Source of the DNA: JBBDYG01 sp040901765
GTDB taxonomy: Bacteria > Planctomycetota > Planctomycetia > Pirellulales > Lacipirellulaceae
Length of the DNA: 64,000 bases
Assembly: GCA_040901765.1 (NCBI GenBank)
Contig: JBBDYG010000124.1
Location: forward strand, 62,001 to 126,000
Direction of reading: 5' to 3'
Below, in pieces: positions 35,287 through 43,744 of the stretch. The notes under the pieces were generated by a model. It searched no databases, was not told the DNA's origin, and saw nothing but the letters and a program-made list of their open reading frames with translations. Within the stretch, counting starts at the first letter, position 1. Each line of letters begins with the position of its first letter. A program made the position numbers and the translations under genes.

Positions 35287-35625
35287 ATGGAAAAAACCAC
35301 CCTCGCCGTCCTGGTCACCATCGGCTTCAGCATCGTCGGCGTGCTGGGCGATTACTTCCTCAAGTTGGCTAGCAACGAAGAACAGTCGCTCAAGTCGCCG
35401 TGGTTCTACATCGGCTTCGTCGTGTACGCTTCGACCGCGTTCGGTTGGGTGTTTGTGATGAAGCACCTGAAACTCGCCACCGTGGGGGTCGTCTACTCGG
35501 TGTCGATGATTCTGCTGCTGACGGCGGTCGGCGTCGTTTTCTTCCGCGAATCGCTCAACGGTTACGAAATCGCCGGGCTGGTGATGGCCATCGCGTCGCT
35601 GGTGCTGCTGATGCGGTTTTCGTGA
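35287..35625 (+). CDS. EamA/SMR-type small membrane transporter
   Basis: A 112-residue protein with four membrane helices, the size of small multidrug resistance-type or half EamA transporters. GDYFLKLASN after helix 1 and the final LVMAIASLVLLMRFS fit that fold. It would dimerise. A substrate cannot be named. Confidence 0.75.
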   Translation: MEKTTLAVLVTIGFSIVGVLGDYFLKLASNEEQSLKSPWFYIGFVVYASTAFGWVFVMKHLKLATVGVVYSVSMILLLTAVGVVFFRESLNGYEIAGLVMAIASLVLLMRFS

Positions 35626-35650
35626 CGCGGATTCACGGATTTTGATACTT

Positions 35651-35748
35651 TAAAGAAAGTTTGAACAGGAGGTAGCAGGGGAAACAGAGTAATAAATTGT
35701 TTGGCTTTTCATTCTCTGCGTCCTCTGCTCCCTCCTGTGCGTCTCTTG
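35651..35748. repeat. Palindromic repeat, variant
   Basis: CAGGAGGTAGCAGGGGAAAC pairs imperfectly with CCTCTGCTCCCTCCTGTGC. It lies between two small membrane protein genes. Confidence 0.55.
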
Positions 35749-35851
35749 GTTGACCCGATATGGACTGCGTTTGGTATTTCCGTTTCGCATCGGCTATACT
35801 GCGCCCCGTGCAGCAAGCTGATTTTCAATCGTTCCTAAAGCGAGCGTTACA

Positions 35852-36100
35852 ATGAATGACCCCCAACCGCGCTACTGGTTCCACGCGAAGCGTTACGGCT
35901 GGGGCTGGGGTTTGCCGGCAACGTGGCAGGGGTGGGTCGTGCTGGTCGCGTGGCTCGCGATTGTGTTGCCCGTGAGTCCGCTGCTTGCCACGCGAAGCAT
36001 GGCGTGGTTCTTCGTGTTCATACTCACCATGTCCGTGGCGCTGGTCGCCATCTGCTGGATTAAAGGCGAGCCGCCACGTTGGCGGTGGGGGAAGGATTAG
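35852..36100 (+). CDS. Small two-helix membrane protein
   Basis: An 82-residue protein starting with YWFHAKRYGWGWGLPATWQG, a signature of a widespread small family, followed by two membrane helices and a basic C-terminus. It has no known function. Confidence 0.65.
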   Translation: MNDPQPRYWFHAKRYGWGWGLPATWQGWVVLVAWLAIVLPVSPLLATRSMAWFFVFILTMSVALVAICWIKGEPPRWRWGKD

Positions 36101-36119
36101 TTGCGGGCAGTTGTCGCGT

Positions 36120-36680
36120 ATGTTTGAATTTCTGATCATCCCCGGTTTTATCACTGCGTCGATTCTCACCGCATTGACCATCGCCGCTGTGATAATGTTA
36201 TCCAGACGCGGTTGGAGGTTGACAACGGCGGTGATCGTTTCGACGGTTGTCGCGTTCGTCGCCTCAATTCCATTAGGAGGTATAGTAATGCTCGTGGTTG
36301 CCGCGGTTCGTTATGGCACATTCGAGCATGCATCAGCCGCGTCGATTTACGATTACAACGTCGAGATTGCCCCGTCAGCGACGAACATTACTGTGTACAA
36401 GACGGTTAGTGGTCATCAGGCGCGGTTCACCATCACCGAGCGTGAACTTACAACATGGATCGGTACAGTAATTGCAAAACGGGCCAACGAACCAATGGTT
36501 GACTACGTACCCGACACGTTAACTCCAGAAGACTTTGACTCGAAGTTTTGGCAGATGGGCTGGGAATATCCGCCTGATAACTACGGATTGTTCAGTCCAA
36601 TTTCCGCGAACGGCGCAGGGTTTTTGATCTGGTATTCACCAGTGCAACAGATGGCGTATATGGACGCAGGATATTGGTAG
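36120..36680 (+). CDS. Membrane protein with extracytoplasmic domain, unknown
   Basis: From ATG 36120 (186 residues): two N-terminal membrane helices (about residues 5-30 and 37-65) and a soluble domain with FTITERELTTWIGTVIAKR. The gene is 19 bases after the small membrane protein gene and may be in an operon with it. Family not recognised. Confidence 0.6.
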   Translation: MFEFLIIPGFITASILTALTIAAVIMLSRRGWRLTTAVIVSTVVAFVASIPLGGIVMLVVAAVRYGTFEHASAASIYDYNVEIAPSATNITVYKTVSGHQARFTITERELTTWIGTVIAKRANEPMVDYVPDTLTPEDFDSKFWQMGWEYPPDNYGLFSPISANGAGFLIWYSPVQQMAYMDAGYW

Positions 36681-36686
36681 CGCGCT

Positions 36687-37025
36687 TCACGCATCCGCTA
36701 GCGAAACCAAAGCCCGCTTGCCAACCGCCTCAGCGTAGCGCACTAAGGTTTCGACGGTGGGATTGGCGCGCTGGCCCGTCTCAAGTTTCGAGAGGGCAGA
36801 CCGATCCATGCCAGTAAGCTCGGTCAGGTCGGCGAGACTCAGGCCCTTGGCTTCGCGGGCTGCTTTCAACTGAACGAGCAACTCGTTCAATTGGTCCAGT
36901 GACGCCATCCGTTCGTGATGCCGGGCAATCAACGCGGGCAGCTCACTCGCGATTTGCGCGCGAATTGCCTTATCCTTAGGAGTGTCCGCGGGAGACCGAC
37001 GCTCGGTACGGGCAATTCGTTTCAT
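36687..37025 (-). CDS. XRE-family helix-turn-helix regulator
   Basis: From ATG 37025 (112 residues) the C-terminal half has a HigA/XRE-type helix-turn-helix: LKAAREAKGLSLADLTELTG, then MDRSALSKLETGQRANPTVE. No RelE-like toxin lies beside it, so it is either a lone regulator or an orphan antitoxin. Confidence 0.8.
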   Translation of the reverse strand: MKRIARTERRSPADTPKDKAIRAQIASELPALIARHHERMASLDQLNELLVQLKAAREAKGLSLADLTELTGMDRSALSKLETGQRANPTVETLVRYAEAVGKRALVSLADA

Positions 37026-37109
37026 TGGGAGTCCCTGCTCGTTGCTGCATGAAGTTCTTTGAGGCGTTGCATTATAATACCACACGAAACTTTGTAAAGA
37101 CTAACTGGT

Positions 37110-37532
37110 ATGGAACGCTGGATTGCCTACGCCCTGATCGCCATGGCGTTCGCCGGCTTAACGTCCGTGATTGCCAAGCAAGGGCTGGCGGGCATCTCCG
37201 GCGAGCTTGGGCTGGCCGTTCGCACTTGTTTTGTGTTCGTGCTGGTTTTGGGCGTTTCGTTCATGGCCGTGCCGCGCACGGAACTGGCGTCGCTCACGGC
37301 CCGCAACTACCTGTGGCTTGGACTGTCAGGGGTGACGACCACCGTGTCGTGGGTGTTTTACTACAAAGCGCTTAAAGAGGGCGAAGTCTCCACCGTGGCG
37401 ATGATCGACAAAGGAAGCTTCGTGGTCGCCGTGGCGCTGGCGTGGCTACTGCTCGGCGAGCGGATCACTTGGCGGGTGGTCGTCGGCGGGATGCTGATTC
37501 TCGCGGGGCTGTGGGTGGTCTCGCGCCGATAG
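37110..37532 (+). CDS. Half-size EamA transporter
   Basis: A 140-residue membrane protein with four to five helices and EamA motifs (VSWVFYYKALKEGEVSTVAM, LLGERITWRVVVGG). It has one EamA repeat and so needs dimerisation. It is divergent from the XRE regulator. Confidence 0.8.
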   Translation: MERWIAYALIAMAFAGLTSVIAKQGLAGISGELGLAVRTCFVFVLVLGVSFMAVPRTELASLTARNYLWLGLSGVTTTVSWVFYYKALKEGEVSTVAMIDKGSFVVAVALAWLLLGERITWRVVVGGMLILAGLWVVSRR

Positions 37533-37603
37533 CACGCGGACTCACTAGCCGACAGAATTGACTCGGAGAGAAGCTATACTTTAGAACTCAATGGTTAGGG
37601 ATG

Positions 37604-37703
37604 ACTCACCACGCAGTCACCGAGAACACGGAGAATGCAAACTGTGCCAGCTATCGCAGCTCTGCGGTGGCCTGCTTTTGCTCCTCGTTCTCCGTGGTGC
37701 AAG
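37604..37703. repeat. Palindromic repeat, CACCACGGAG family (copy 8)
   Basis: CTCACCACGCAGTCACCGAG on the left pairs imperfectly with TCTCCGTGGTGCAAG on the right. It lies upstream of the methyltransferase gene. Confidence 0.7.
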
Positions 37704-37785
37704 TATCTGCTCTTATTCAGTTTAATTACCGTACTCGATCCGTGTTCCATCCGTGTCAATCCGTGGCTAACAATTCTTTGCAACC

Positions 37786-38445
37786 ATGCTTCACAAGCGT
37801 TTTGCCGATAACACCAGTTCCACCTCCGTGGCCACGCGGCTGCGGCGGCAGCGGTTTCAGATTCTGCTCGACATGCTGGGCGATGCACCGCAGGTGACGA
37901 TTCTCGACATCGGTGGCCGGCCTGCGTATTGGGAGATGATGGCGGAAGGAACCGATTTGCTCGACCGGCTCCACATCACGCTGCTGAACGTGGAAGACAA
38001 CGAAAGCAAGCACCCCAACTTCACGACGCTCGTCGGCGACGGCCGGGCGATGCCGCAGTTTGCCGATGGCCAGTTCGACATCGTCTTCTCGAACTCGACG
38101 ATCGAACACGTCGGCGACTTCGCGGACCAACAGCGGATGGCGAGCGAAGTCCGCCGCGTCGGCCGGCGGTACTACATCCAAACGCCCAACCGGTACTTCC
38201 CAATCGAACCCCACTTCGTGTTTCCGTTTTTCCAGTTCCTGCCGCTCGCCACGCGGGCCTGGCTGCTGCAGCGGTTCAACCTCGGTTGGATGCCCCGCCA
38301 ACCCAACCGCGAGGCCGCCCTCCGCGAAGTCCGCAGCATCCGCCTCCTGGGCAAGGCCGACATGCGCAAGCTCTTCCCCGACGCGGAGATTTTTGCAGAG
38401 CGGTATATGGGGATGGTGAAATCGTTTGTGGCGTATAAGGGGTGA
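37786..38445 (+). CDS. SAM-dependent methyltransferase
   Basis: A 219-residue class I methyltransferase: VTILDIGGRPAYWEMMAEG (SAM-binding motif I), LLNVEDNESKHPNF, VGDGRAMPQFADGQFDIVF (motif II) and SNSTIEHVGDFADQ. The C-terminal part with YYIQTPNRYFPIEPHFVFPF is typical of glycan- or lipid-linked methyltransferases. A flippase lies about 1.7 kb further on. Confidence 0.85.
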   Translation: MLHKRFADNTSSTSVATRLRRQRFQILLDMLGDAPQVTILDIGGRPAYWEMMAEGTDLLDRLHITLLNVEDNESKHPNFTTLVGDGRAMPQFADGQFDIVFSNSTIEHVGDFADQQRMASEVRRVGRRYYIQTPNRYFPIEPHFVFPFFQFLPLATRAWLLQRFNLGWMPRQPNREAALREVRSIRLLGKADMRKLFPDAEIFAERYMGMVKSFVAYKG

Positions 38446-38493
38446 CACAGTGTAGACTGAGGTAAGTCCTCGTCGCTCGCCCCTCATTCTCCC

Positions 38494-38937
38494 CTATTTC
38501 GACAAAAAGTTGAAATCGGTGAGATAAAGCTCGCTGATCGCCAACTCCGGCATCGCGCGACGCAAGCGAAGCAGGATGCGGCGGCGCATTGTCTTGAGGT
38601 CCGGCTCCTCGAAAGCCTGCAGCGGAACCAGCCGAACGGCGGTGAGCACGTGGTCTCGGAACCGCGCTTCTTGTTCGTGTAACGTCTTCTGGAAGGCCGA
38701 AGCGTCCTCACGCTTCACGCCGCAATAGAGCTTGAAGTTGACCCGCAACTTCGTACCTTCCACCGGTGAAAGATCGCGGACCAGAAACTCGCCTAGTTTG
38801 ATCCCGACAATCGGGGCGTTCGAGTTCGCGTGCTCGTCAGCAGCCTCGTGGCCATGCGCAGTAGGTGTGGATCCAAAGACCGAACTGGTCACAAGGAACA
38901 GAGCTAGCGTCAGCGGTAGCAGGGCGTAGTGGTTCAT
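38494..38937 (-). CDS. Exported FliL-like protein
   Basis: A signal peptide (cleavage near VFGS) is followed by a His/Ala-rich spacer and a FliL-like domain: IKLGEFLVRDL, LRVNFKLYCGV, RFRDHVLTAVRLVPLQ, EPDLKTMRRRIL and ISELYLTDFNFL. FliL folds like a stomatin-type domain that binds the flagellar stator, but no flagellar gene is in view. It shares the domain with the genes at 39030 and 39684. Confidence 0.65.
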   Translation of the reverse strand: MNHYALLPLTLALFLVTSSVFGSTPTAHGHEAADEHANSNAPIVGIKLGEFLVRDLSPVEGTKLRVNFKLYCGVKREDASAFQKTLHEQEARFRDHVLTAVRLVPLQAFEEPDLKTMRRRILLRLRRAMPELAISELYLTDFNFLSK

Positions 38938-39029
38938 CGGGTCTAGGTTAGTGTTGACAAGTTAGTAATAAATCGTGCGCGGTGAGTCGATTACAAATTG
39001 AACTTCTGACTTACTCACCAAATCGCCAC

Positions 39030-39515
39030 CTATTCCAGCGTCTGATATTGCACATCCGTTAACACGAGGCGATCGATCGAGTCGCGGCCGAACACGGGGC
39101 GGGCGGCGTCGAGCAATCGCGACTTGAGCGTTTCGAGGCCTGGCTCCTGTAAGTCGTCGAGCGAGGTGACGCGGCACAATTCGATGACTCGGTCGCGGAA
39201 CCGGCCCTCGTGTTTCTGCCACACCTTTTGAACCTGCGGTTCAAGCTCCGCGGGCACCACTGCATGCATGATGAACTCGAGTTGCATGACGTTGCGACGC
39301 GCCGGGCCGATCTCTTCGTTCACGGTCGCCGGAATGGGAACGACGTAGGTGCCAAGGCTATATTCGATGAATTGCTGCGGCGGTTCGTCTCCTGCCTCCG
39401 GGTACGCGTCGTGGGAACTTGTGCATCCCGCGCCAAAAACGAGCCACGCAGATCCGATCCCAAGCGCGAGCCTTATTAGCAAGCGACTATTCGACCGGTT
39501 GAGGGTGGCATTCAT
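39030..39515 (-). CDS. FliL-like lipoprotein
   Basis: The signal (RLALGIGSAWLVFGAGC) gives a lipoprotein with its Cys near residue 31. The FliL-like domain has YSLGTYVVPIP, MQLEFIMHAVV, GRFRDRVIELCRVTSLDDLQ, EPGLETLKSRLLDA and IDRLVLTDVQYQ. The gene is on the same strand as the one at 38494, with about 90 bases between them. Confidence 0.65.
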   Translation of the reverse strand: MNATLNRSNSRLLIRLALGIGSAWLVFGAGCTSSHDAYPEAGDEPPQQFIEYSLGTYVVPIPATVNEEIGPARRNVMQLEFIMHAVVPAELEPQVQKVWQKHEGRFRDRVIELCRVTSLDDLQEPGLETLKSRLLDAARPVFGRDSIDRLVLTDVQYQTLE

Positions 39516-39683
39516 CGGGCAGAGTCCGGTGGATCACTTCATTTGTTACAAGCATAGGGTTCGCCTGAAGGCCGATTTGTAACCTAAAGTTATTCGAGAA
39601 TCAGTTGCCACGGCAGCGGATGCGGTTGCTTTCGATTGTAGGGATCGAGGCGATTCTGCACGGTGGAGACGCGAGGTTTGAGC

Positions 39684-40109
39684 ATGTGGAAATCTTGGGC
39701 ACCTGTCGCTGCGGCGGCCGTTCTCGCCGGCTGTTACGACTCGCAAAGCATGGTGCAGCGCGTACGGGACGACTCGGTGCAGACCCAACTCGTTGAGGTC
39801 GATCTAGGGCAGTTTTTCGTAACTTTGCCACGCGATGAGCAAACTGGCTCGCCTTGCGAATTGTCGGTGCATTTTTTCGGCAGCGTGCCACCCTATCGAG
39901 CCAATCAAGTGCGCGGGCAACTGGCGTCTGGCGATTACCGCCTGCGGCACGAAACTTTAGTGGCCTTGCGAATCACCACGCACGAAGAGTTGGCCGAGAC
40001 GAGTTTAACGACGCTCAAGGAACGGCTACGGAAGGTGGCGAACGAGCTTCTGGAAGAGGCACCCGTTGAAGCGATCGGCTTTTACGAATTCCGCCTCGTA
40101 CCACGTTAG
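39684..40109 (+). CDS. FliL-like lipoprotein
   Basis: From ATG 39684 the signal WAPVAAAAVLAGC gives a lipoprotein. The FliL-like domain has VDLGQFFVTLP, CELSVHFFGSV, YRLRHETLVALRITTHEEL, ETSLTTLKERLRKVANELL and AIGFYEFRL. It faces away from the two other FliL-like genes across about 170 bases. Downstream it overlaps the end of the flippase gene. Confidence 0.65.
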   Translation: MWKSWAPVAAAAVLAGCYDSQSMVQRVRDDSVQTQLVEVDLGQFFVTLPRDEQTGSPCELSVHFFGSVPPYRANQVRGQLASGDYRLRHETLVALRITTHEELAETSLTTLKERLRKVANELLEEAPVEAIGFYEFRLVPR

Positions 40110-41599
40110 TCCGGTTGCCCACGCACGAGCCGGCTTGTCAGCCAGCGAAGCTCCCCGCGAGCAAGCCACCCGTACGTCGCGACGCCGACCGAGATTTGCA
40201 GCGCCATTTGCAATACGGCGTATGACTTGGGAACGAGCCAGCTCGCTGCCGCCACCCCGATCGCCATCGCAATGGCGGCAATCGCCGCGGGAAGCCAAGT
40301 GCGCATCACCGCGGCAGGATCGTGACCGGCGGCGCGCAGGCAGAACCATGCGTGCGGTCCCAAGCCGATCAAGAGGATCGTTGCCGCATATCCACCGGCA
40401 ATTCCGAGCGCAGGTCTTTGGTACGACTTTCCGATCTGCCAACCGGTGAAGTACCCGGCGGCGAGTGCGAATGCCAGGAGCAGGGACGCAGCGAAGCAAG
40501 CTTTGGCGCGGCCGGAGGCCATGAGGGCGTAGCCGTTGAGAACCACAATCGCTTGGCCAAACATTCCAAGGCTGAGCACGGAAAACAGCGGGCCTGCATC
40601 GCGCCAAGCTGCGCCCCCCAGGGCGAGCATCACGTCGCTTCCGACCAGCGCAAGCCCCAGCGAGAGGGGCAGCAGCGCGATCGCCACCATGCGGTGAAAC
40701 GACTCGATAAGTTGCTGCGCCGTAGCGGGATGCCGCGCGGCACGCGACAAAGCGGCCAGGGCCAGCGCGGTGAGGGGCGTCGTCACGAGGTAGACCGGTT
40801 TGATCATCAAGTTGTAGGCCTGAGAATAGAGGCCGACGTCGGCGGCGGACACCAGCCGGCCCACCAGCACGCGGTCGAGGTTGTCGCCAATGAACAGGAC
40901 AACCGTGGTGGCGGCGAACCATCCGCCGAGTTGGATGTGTCGCACAATACCGGAAAGCGCGGTCGGCCGAGCGGGCCGCAATTGCGAAGCTACAAAGCAA
41001 AATCCTGCGAGCAGCACCAGTTCGACGTATTGCTGGAAAACGAGCGCCCACACGCCCGCACCGCGCCAGGCGGCGATGATCGCGGCCGCGGCACCGGCCA
41101 GTTGTGCAATGACACGGATTTTGCCAAGCGTTCGCATCTGCAGGCGACGTTCAAGCAGCGCTTGGGGCTGAGCGCCGAGCGCGGCTAAGATCGACGTGCC
41201 GGCAAGCGCCACCGTGAGATTGCGAAGCGTGTCGGCCGATTCTGGCTTGCCGTAGAACCAGCCGACCCATGGAGCGAGGGCCATCGTCGTAATTGCCACT
41301 AGGATACCTGCAGCCAGTTGAATCCAAAACGCGGCGGCGACCTCGGCGTCGTTTAGTTCGCTGCGCTGGACGGTAGTAGAATTCAAGCCGAGCGTCGTGA
41401 AAATCCGCAGGAACAACAGCAGCGGCACAATCATCGCCAGCAGGCCGTAGTCTTGCGGCGCGAGCAGCCGCAACAGAATGGCGAGCGACGCGATCGAGAC
41501 GATCTGCGATGCCACCTGAGCGCGGGCCAGCGCGCCGGCCCCGCGCCGTACCGCTCGTCGGAGCGAGCCGGGAGACGTGGTGGCAGTGAAGTCGTTCAT
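40106..41599 (-). CDS. Oligosaccharide flippase (Wzx/MOP-type)
   Basis: From ATG 41599 (about 497 residues) with many membrane helices. It matches polysaccharide biosynthesis proteins that flip lipid-linked glycans (LLAPQDYGLLAMIVPL, ERRLQMRTLGKIRVI, LVSAADVGLYSQAYNLM, RAKACFAASLLLAFALAAGY). ATG 41599 fits better than an earlier in-frame start because the N-terminus before it is not membrane-like. Confidence 0.88.
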   Translation of the reverse strand: MNDFTATTSPGSLRRAVRRGAGALARAQVASQIVSIASLAILLRLLAPQDYGLLAMIVPLLLFLRIFTTLGLNSTTVQRSELNDAEVAAAFWIQLAAGILVAITTMALAPWVGWFYGKPESADTLRNLTVALAGTSILAALGAQPQALLERRLQMRTLGKIRVIAQLAGAAAAIIAAWRGAGVWALVFQQYVELVLLAGFCFVASQLRPARPTALSGIVRHIQLGGWFAATTVVLFIGDNLDRVLVGRLVSAADVGLYSQAYNLMIKPVYLVTTPLTALALAALSRAARHPATAQQLIESFHRMVAIALLPLSLGLALVGSDVMLALGGAAWRDAGPLFSVLSLGMFGQAIVVLNGYALMASGRAKACFAASLLLAFALAAGYFTGWQIGKSYQRPALGIAGGYAATILLIGLGPHAWFCLRAAGHDPAAVMRTWLPAAIAAIAMAIGVAAASWLVPKSYAVLQMALQISVGVATYGWLARGELRWLTSRLVRGQPD

Positions 41600-41680
41600 G
41601 AGCTGACGATACGCGCAAGCCAAGCCGGACCTGCTACGCAGTCCGGACGGTGAGCGTAGCTCACCGGCCAATATCGAGCG

Positions 41681-42154
41681 TCAGCGTACCAGCGCGGCGC
41701 GGTGGACGACAACTTCATCCAGGCCAACGTAGTTGCTGATCGCTGCGAGAGTTGTCGGCAGAATCACCTGTGACGGAACGGCAATGCTCGCTTGCAACCG
41801 TTGACCCGGTTGAGGCGAAGCGCTTCCTGAAAGAGCCGCGCCGTCGGCAGTGATAATCACCCGGCTCGCCGCGTCGTTCCAGCCAAGCAAGGCAAGTCGC
41901 TCGTCGATCTGGCGATGCACTTCGCCGCTCGTCACCCGGGGAAGCTGTGCAAACCGAATGGCGTCCTGAGCCACGAACGCCAGCGCTCGTTCGGCAACCA
42001 GCAGGCAGCCGAATTGAATGAGCAACAAGGCCGTGGCCAGCGCGACAGCCCACATCGCGGCCTGCCGAAAGAGCCAGCCTACGCCCCGCACGGGAGGGTT
42101 GGCCGGGGCCAGCGGAGCGAGGCGCGGAAACGCGGCGGGATCGTGGGGGTCCAT
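41681..42154 (-). CDS. Single-pass membrane protein, unknown
   Basis: A proline-rich N-terminus (about 25 residues) precedes one membrane helix (WAVALATALLLIQFGCLLV) and a soluble domain with a beta-strand-like C-terminus. The layout is like TadE-type pseudopilins, but the match is too weak to name. It precedes the flippase gene. Confidence 0.5.
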   Translation of the reverse strand: MDPHDPAAFPRLAPLAPANPPVRGVGWLFRQAAMWAVALATALLLIQFGCLLVAERALAFVAQDAIRFAQLPRVTSGEVHRQIDERLALLGWNDAASRVIITADGAALSGSASPQPGQRLQASIAVPSQVILPTTLAAISNYVGLDEVVVHRAALVR

Positions 42155-42228
42155 TCCTCCAGGTTAATTACGGCGCGTCTCGCCCGCAAACTTTTAGCCG
42201 CGTTCGCTTGCGACGCGGCTAATTCAAT

Positions 42229-43527
42229 CTAACCGTCAAATTCGACACTCAGCTTCGGCAGCGCTTTCTGTAACTCTTCAACTCCTTCCGGGCTAACGGG
42301 CGTAAATCGTAGGACCAGAGTTCGGAGCGATTCAAGCGGCTTCAGGTACGCCAGGCCCGCGTCCGTGACGCTCGTTTGGGTCAGTTCGAGTGTGGTAAGG
42401 CTGGGAATCTTGGCGATCGTGACCAGGCCCTCGTCATCGACGCGGGTGTTTTCCAGATTCAGGTACTGTAGTTTCTTCAGACCAAGAAGGTGCTGCAGGC
42501 CTTCGTTGCTGACCATCGAATTCCAGAGGTTCAGGTAGAGCAGTTCTTTGAGTTCTGCTAGATGGGCGAGGCCCTCGTCGCCGACGCCGGTTTCGCTGAG
42601 GTCGAGCTTCGAGAGCTGCTTCATTCCACGCAGGTGTTCCAGGCCGGCGTCACCGATGTACGAGCCGCGGAGATTGAGGATTCGCATCTTGTCGAGGCCC
42701 TGTAGATGTGCGAGGCCCGCGTCGCTAATTGGAACGCGCATTAGATTGAGGTCCACCAGTTCGGTGAATTTCGCGAGCGGCGCAAGGCCGGCGTCGGAGA
42801 CGCGCGAGTCTTCGAGGCCAAGCGTCTTCAGACCGGTCAGCCCGCCGATCGCGGCCAGGCCCTCGTCGGTGATCGCGGGGCTACGAGTCTTGAGCGCCGC
42901 CAAAGTTTTGAGGCTCGCCAAGTGCGCGAGGCCTTCATCGCTGATGGTGCAGCCACGCAGGTCGAGCAAGCGAAGCTTCTTCGCCTTCGCAAGGTGGGCC
43001 ATGCCGTCGTCGGTCACGAGATTGTAGAGCATCTCGAGGTAAGTGAGATTCGGCAGCTTAGCGAGGTGCGCCATGCCGTCGTTGGTGACCTTCGTGGAAC
43101 GCTGAATGTCCAGCGACTTAAGCTGCGGGAAATTCTCGAGCTTCGCCAGCCCCAAGTCGGTGATCAACGTGTTGCGTAGTCCGAGCTTGGAGAGTTTCTT
43201 GAGCGGCAGTAGATGATCGAGACCGGCGTCCGTAATGGAGGATCCCCAAAGGATCAATTCTTGAAGCTCCGTCGCGGCGGCGAGGGGCTTGAGCTGTTCG
43301 TCGGTTACCTGCCGATTGTCGAGGTCGATTCCCACGATTGGCCCGTCGGGCGCGGCGCGCGTCACGGAGCCGAGCAGCGATTTGACGTGGTCTTCGACTT
43401 CCTGATTCGGAGCGGCGACCGCCAACAGCGGCAAGCCAGAGGCGATAATTACGACAATAAGAAAACGGCAAGCGGCGATAGACATGGTTGCAGGAAACTC
43501 CACGGCAAGCGGAATAAAATACTTCAT
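42229..43527 (-). CDS. Exported leucine-rich-repeat protein
   Basis: A signal peptide is followed by about 15 cysteine-less LRR units of the bacterial type (for example TDAGLDHLLPLKKLSKLGLRN, SDAGLAPLAKFTELVDLNLMR), each about 24 residues. ATG 43527 and ATG 43485 (MSIAACRFLIVV) are both possible; the second places the signal peptide at the start. Function unknown; possibly protein-protein binding outside the cytoplasm. Confidence 0.85.
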   Translation of the reverse strand: MKYFIPLAVEFPATMSIAACRFLIVVIIASGLPLLAVAAPNQEVEDHVKSLLGSVTRAAPDGPIVGIDLDNRQVTDEQLKPLAAATELQELILWGSSITDAGLDHLLPLKKLSKLGLRNTLITDLGLAKLENFPQLKSLDIQRSTKVTNDGMAHLAKLPNLTYLEMLYNLVTDDGMAHLAKAKKLRLLDLRGCTISDEGLAHLASLKTLAALKTRSPAITDEGLAAIGGLTGLKTLGLEDSRVSDAGLAPLAKFTELVDLNLMRVPISDAGLAHLQGLDKMRILNLRGSYIGDAGLEHLRGMKQLSKLDLSETGVGDEGLAHLAELKELLYLNLWNSMVSNEGLQHLLGLKKLQYLNLENTRVDDEGLVTIAKIPSLTTLELTQTSVTDAGLAYLKPLESLRTLVLRFTPVSPEGVEELQKALPKLSVEFDG

Positions 43528-43744
43528 TTAGGGTATCCGCTCTCCTTTCGGGCCGCAAATCGCCGCAGGGCGGGCTTTTCAGGCTGCTTGGCACCCCTGG
43601 CAAAGCCCTCCCTGCCGACCGTTTGTGGCGGACGCGAAACTTGGGTATGCTGAATGTCTTGGGCGGAAATTTCCGCACGAATTTTCGGCACGTCACAGGC
43701 GACTGCTGACCGCGGCCAGGTCTAAATTGTTCCAGGAGAATCCT

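Noticed and set aside
38494..40109. True flagellar FliL operon
   Set aside because: No other flagellar gene is near, and the proteins have lipoprotein signals instead of the FliL membrane anchor.
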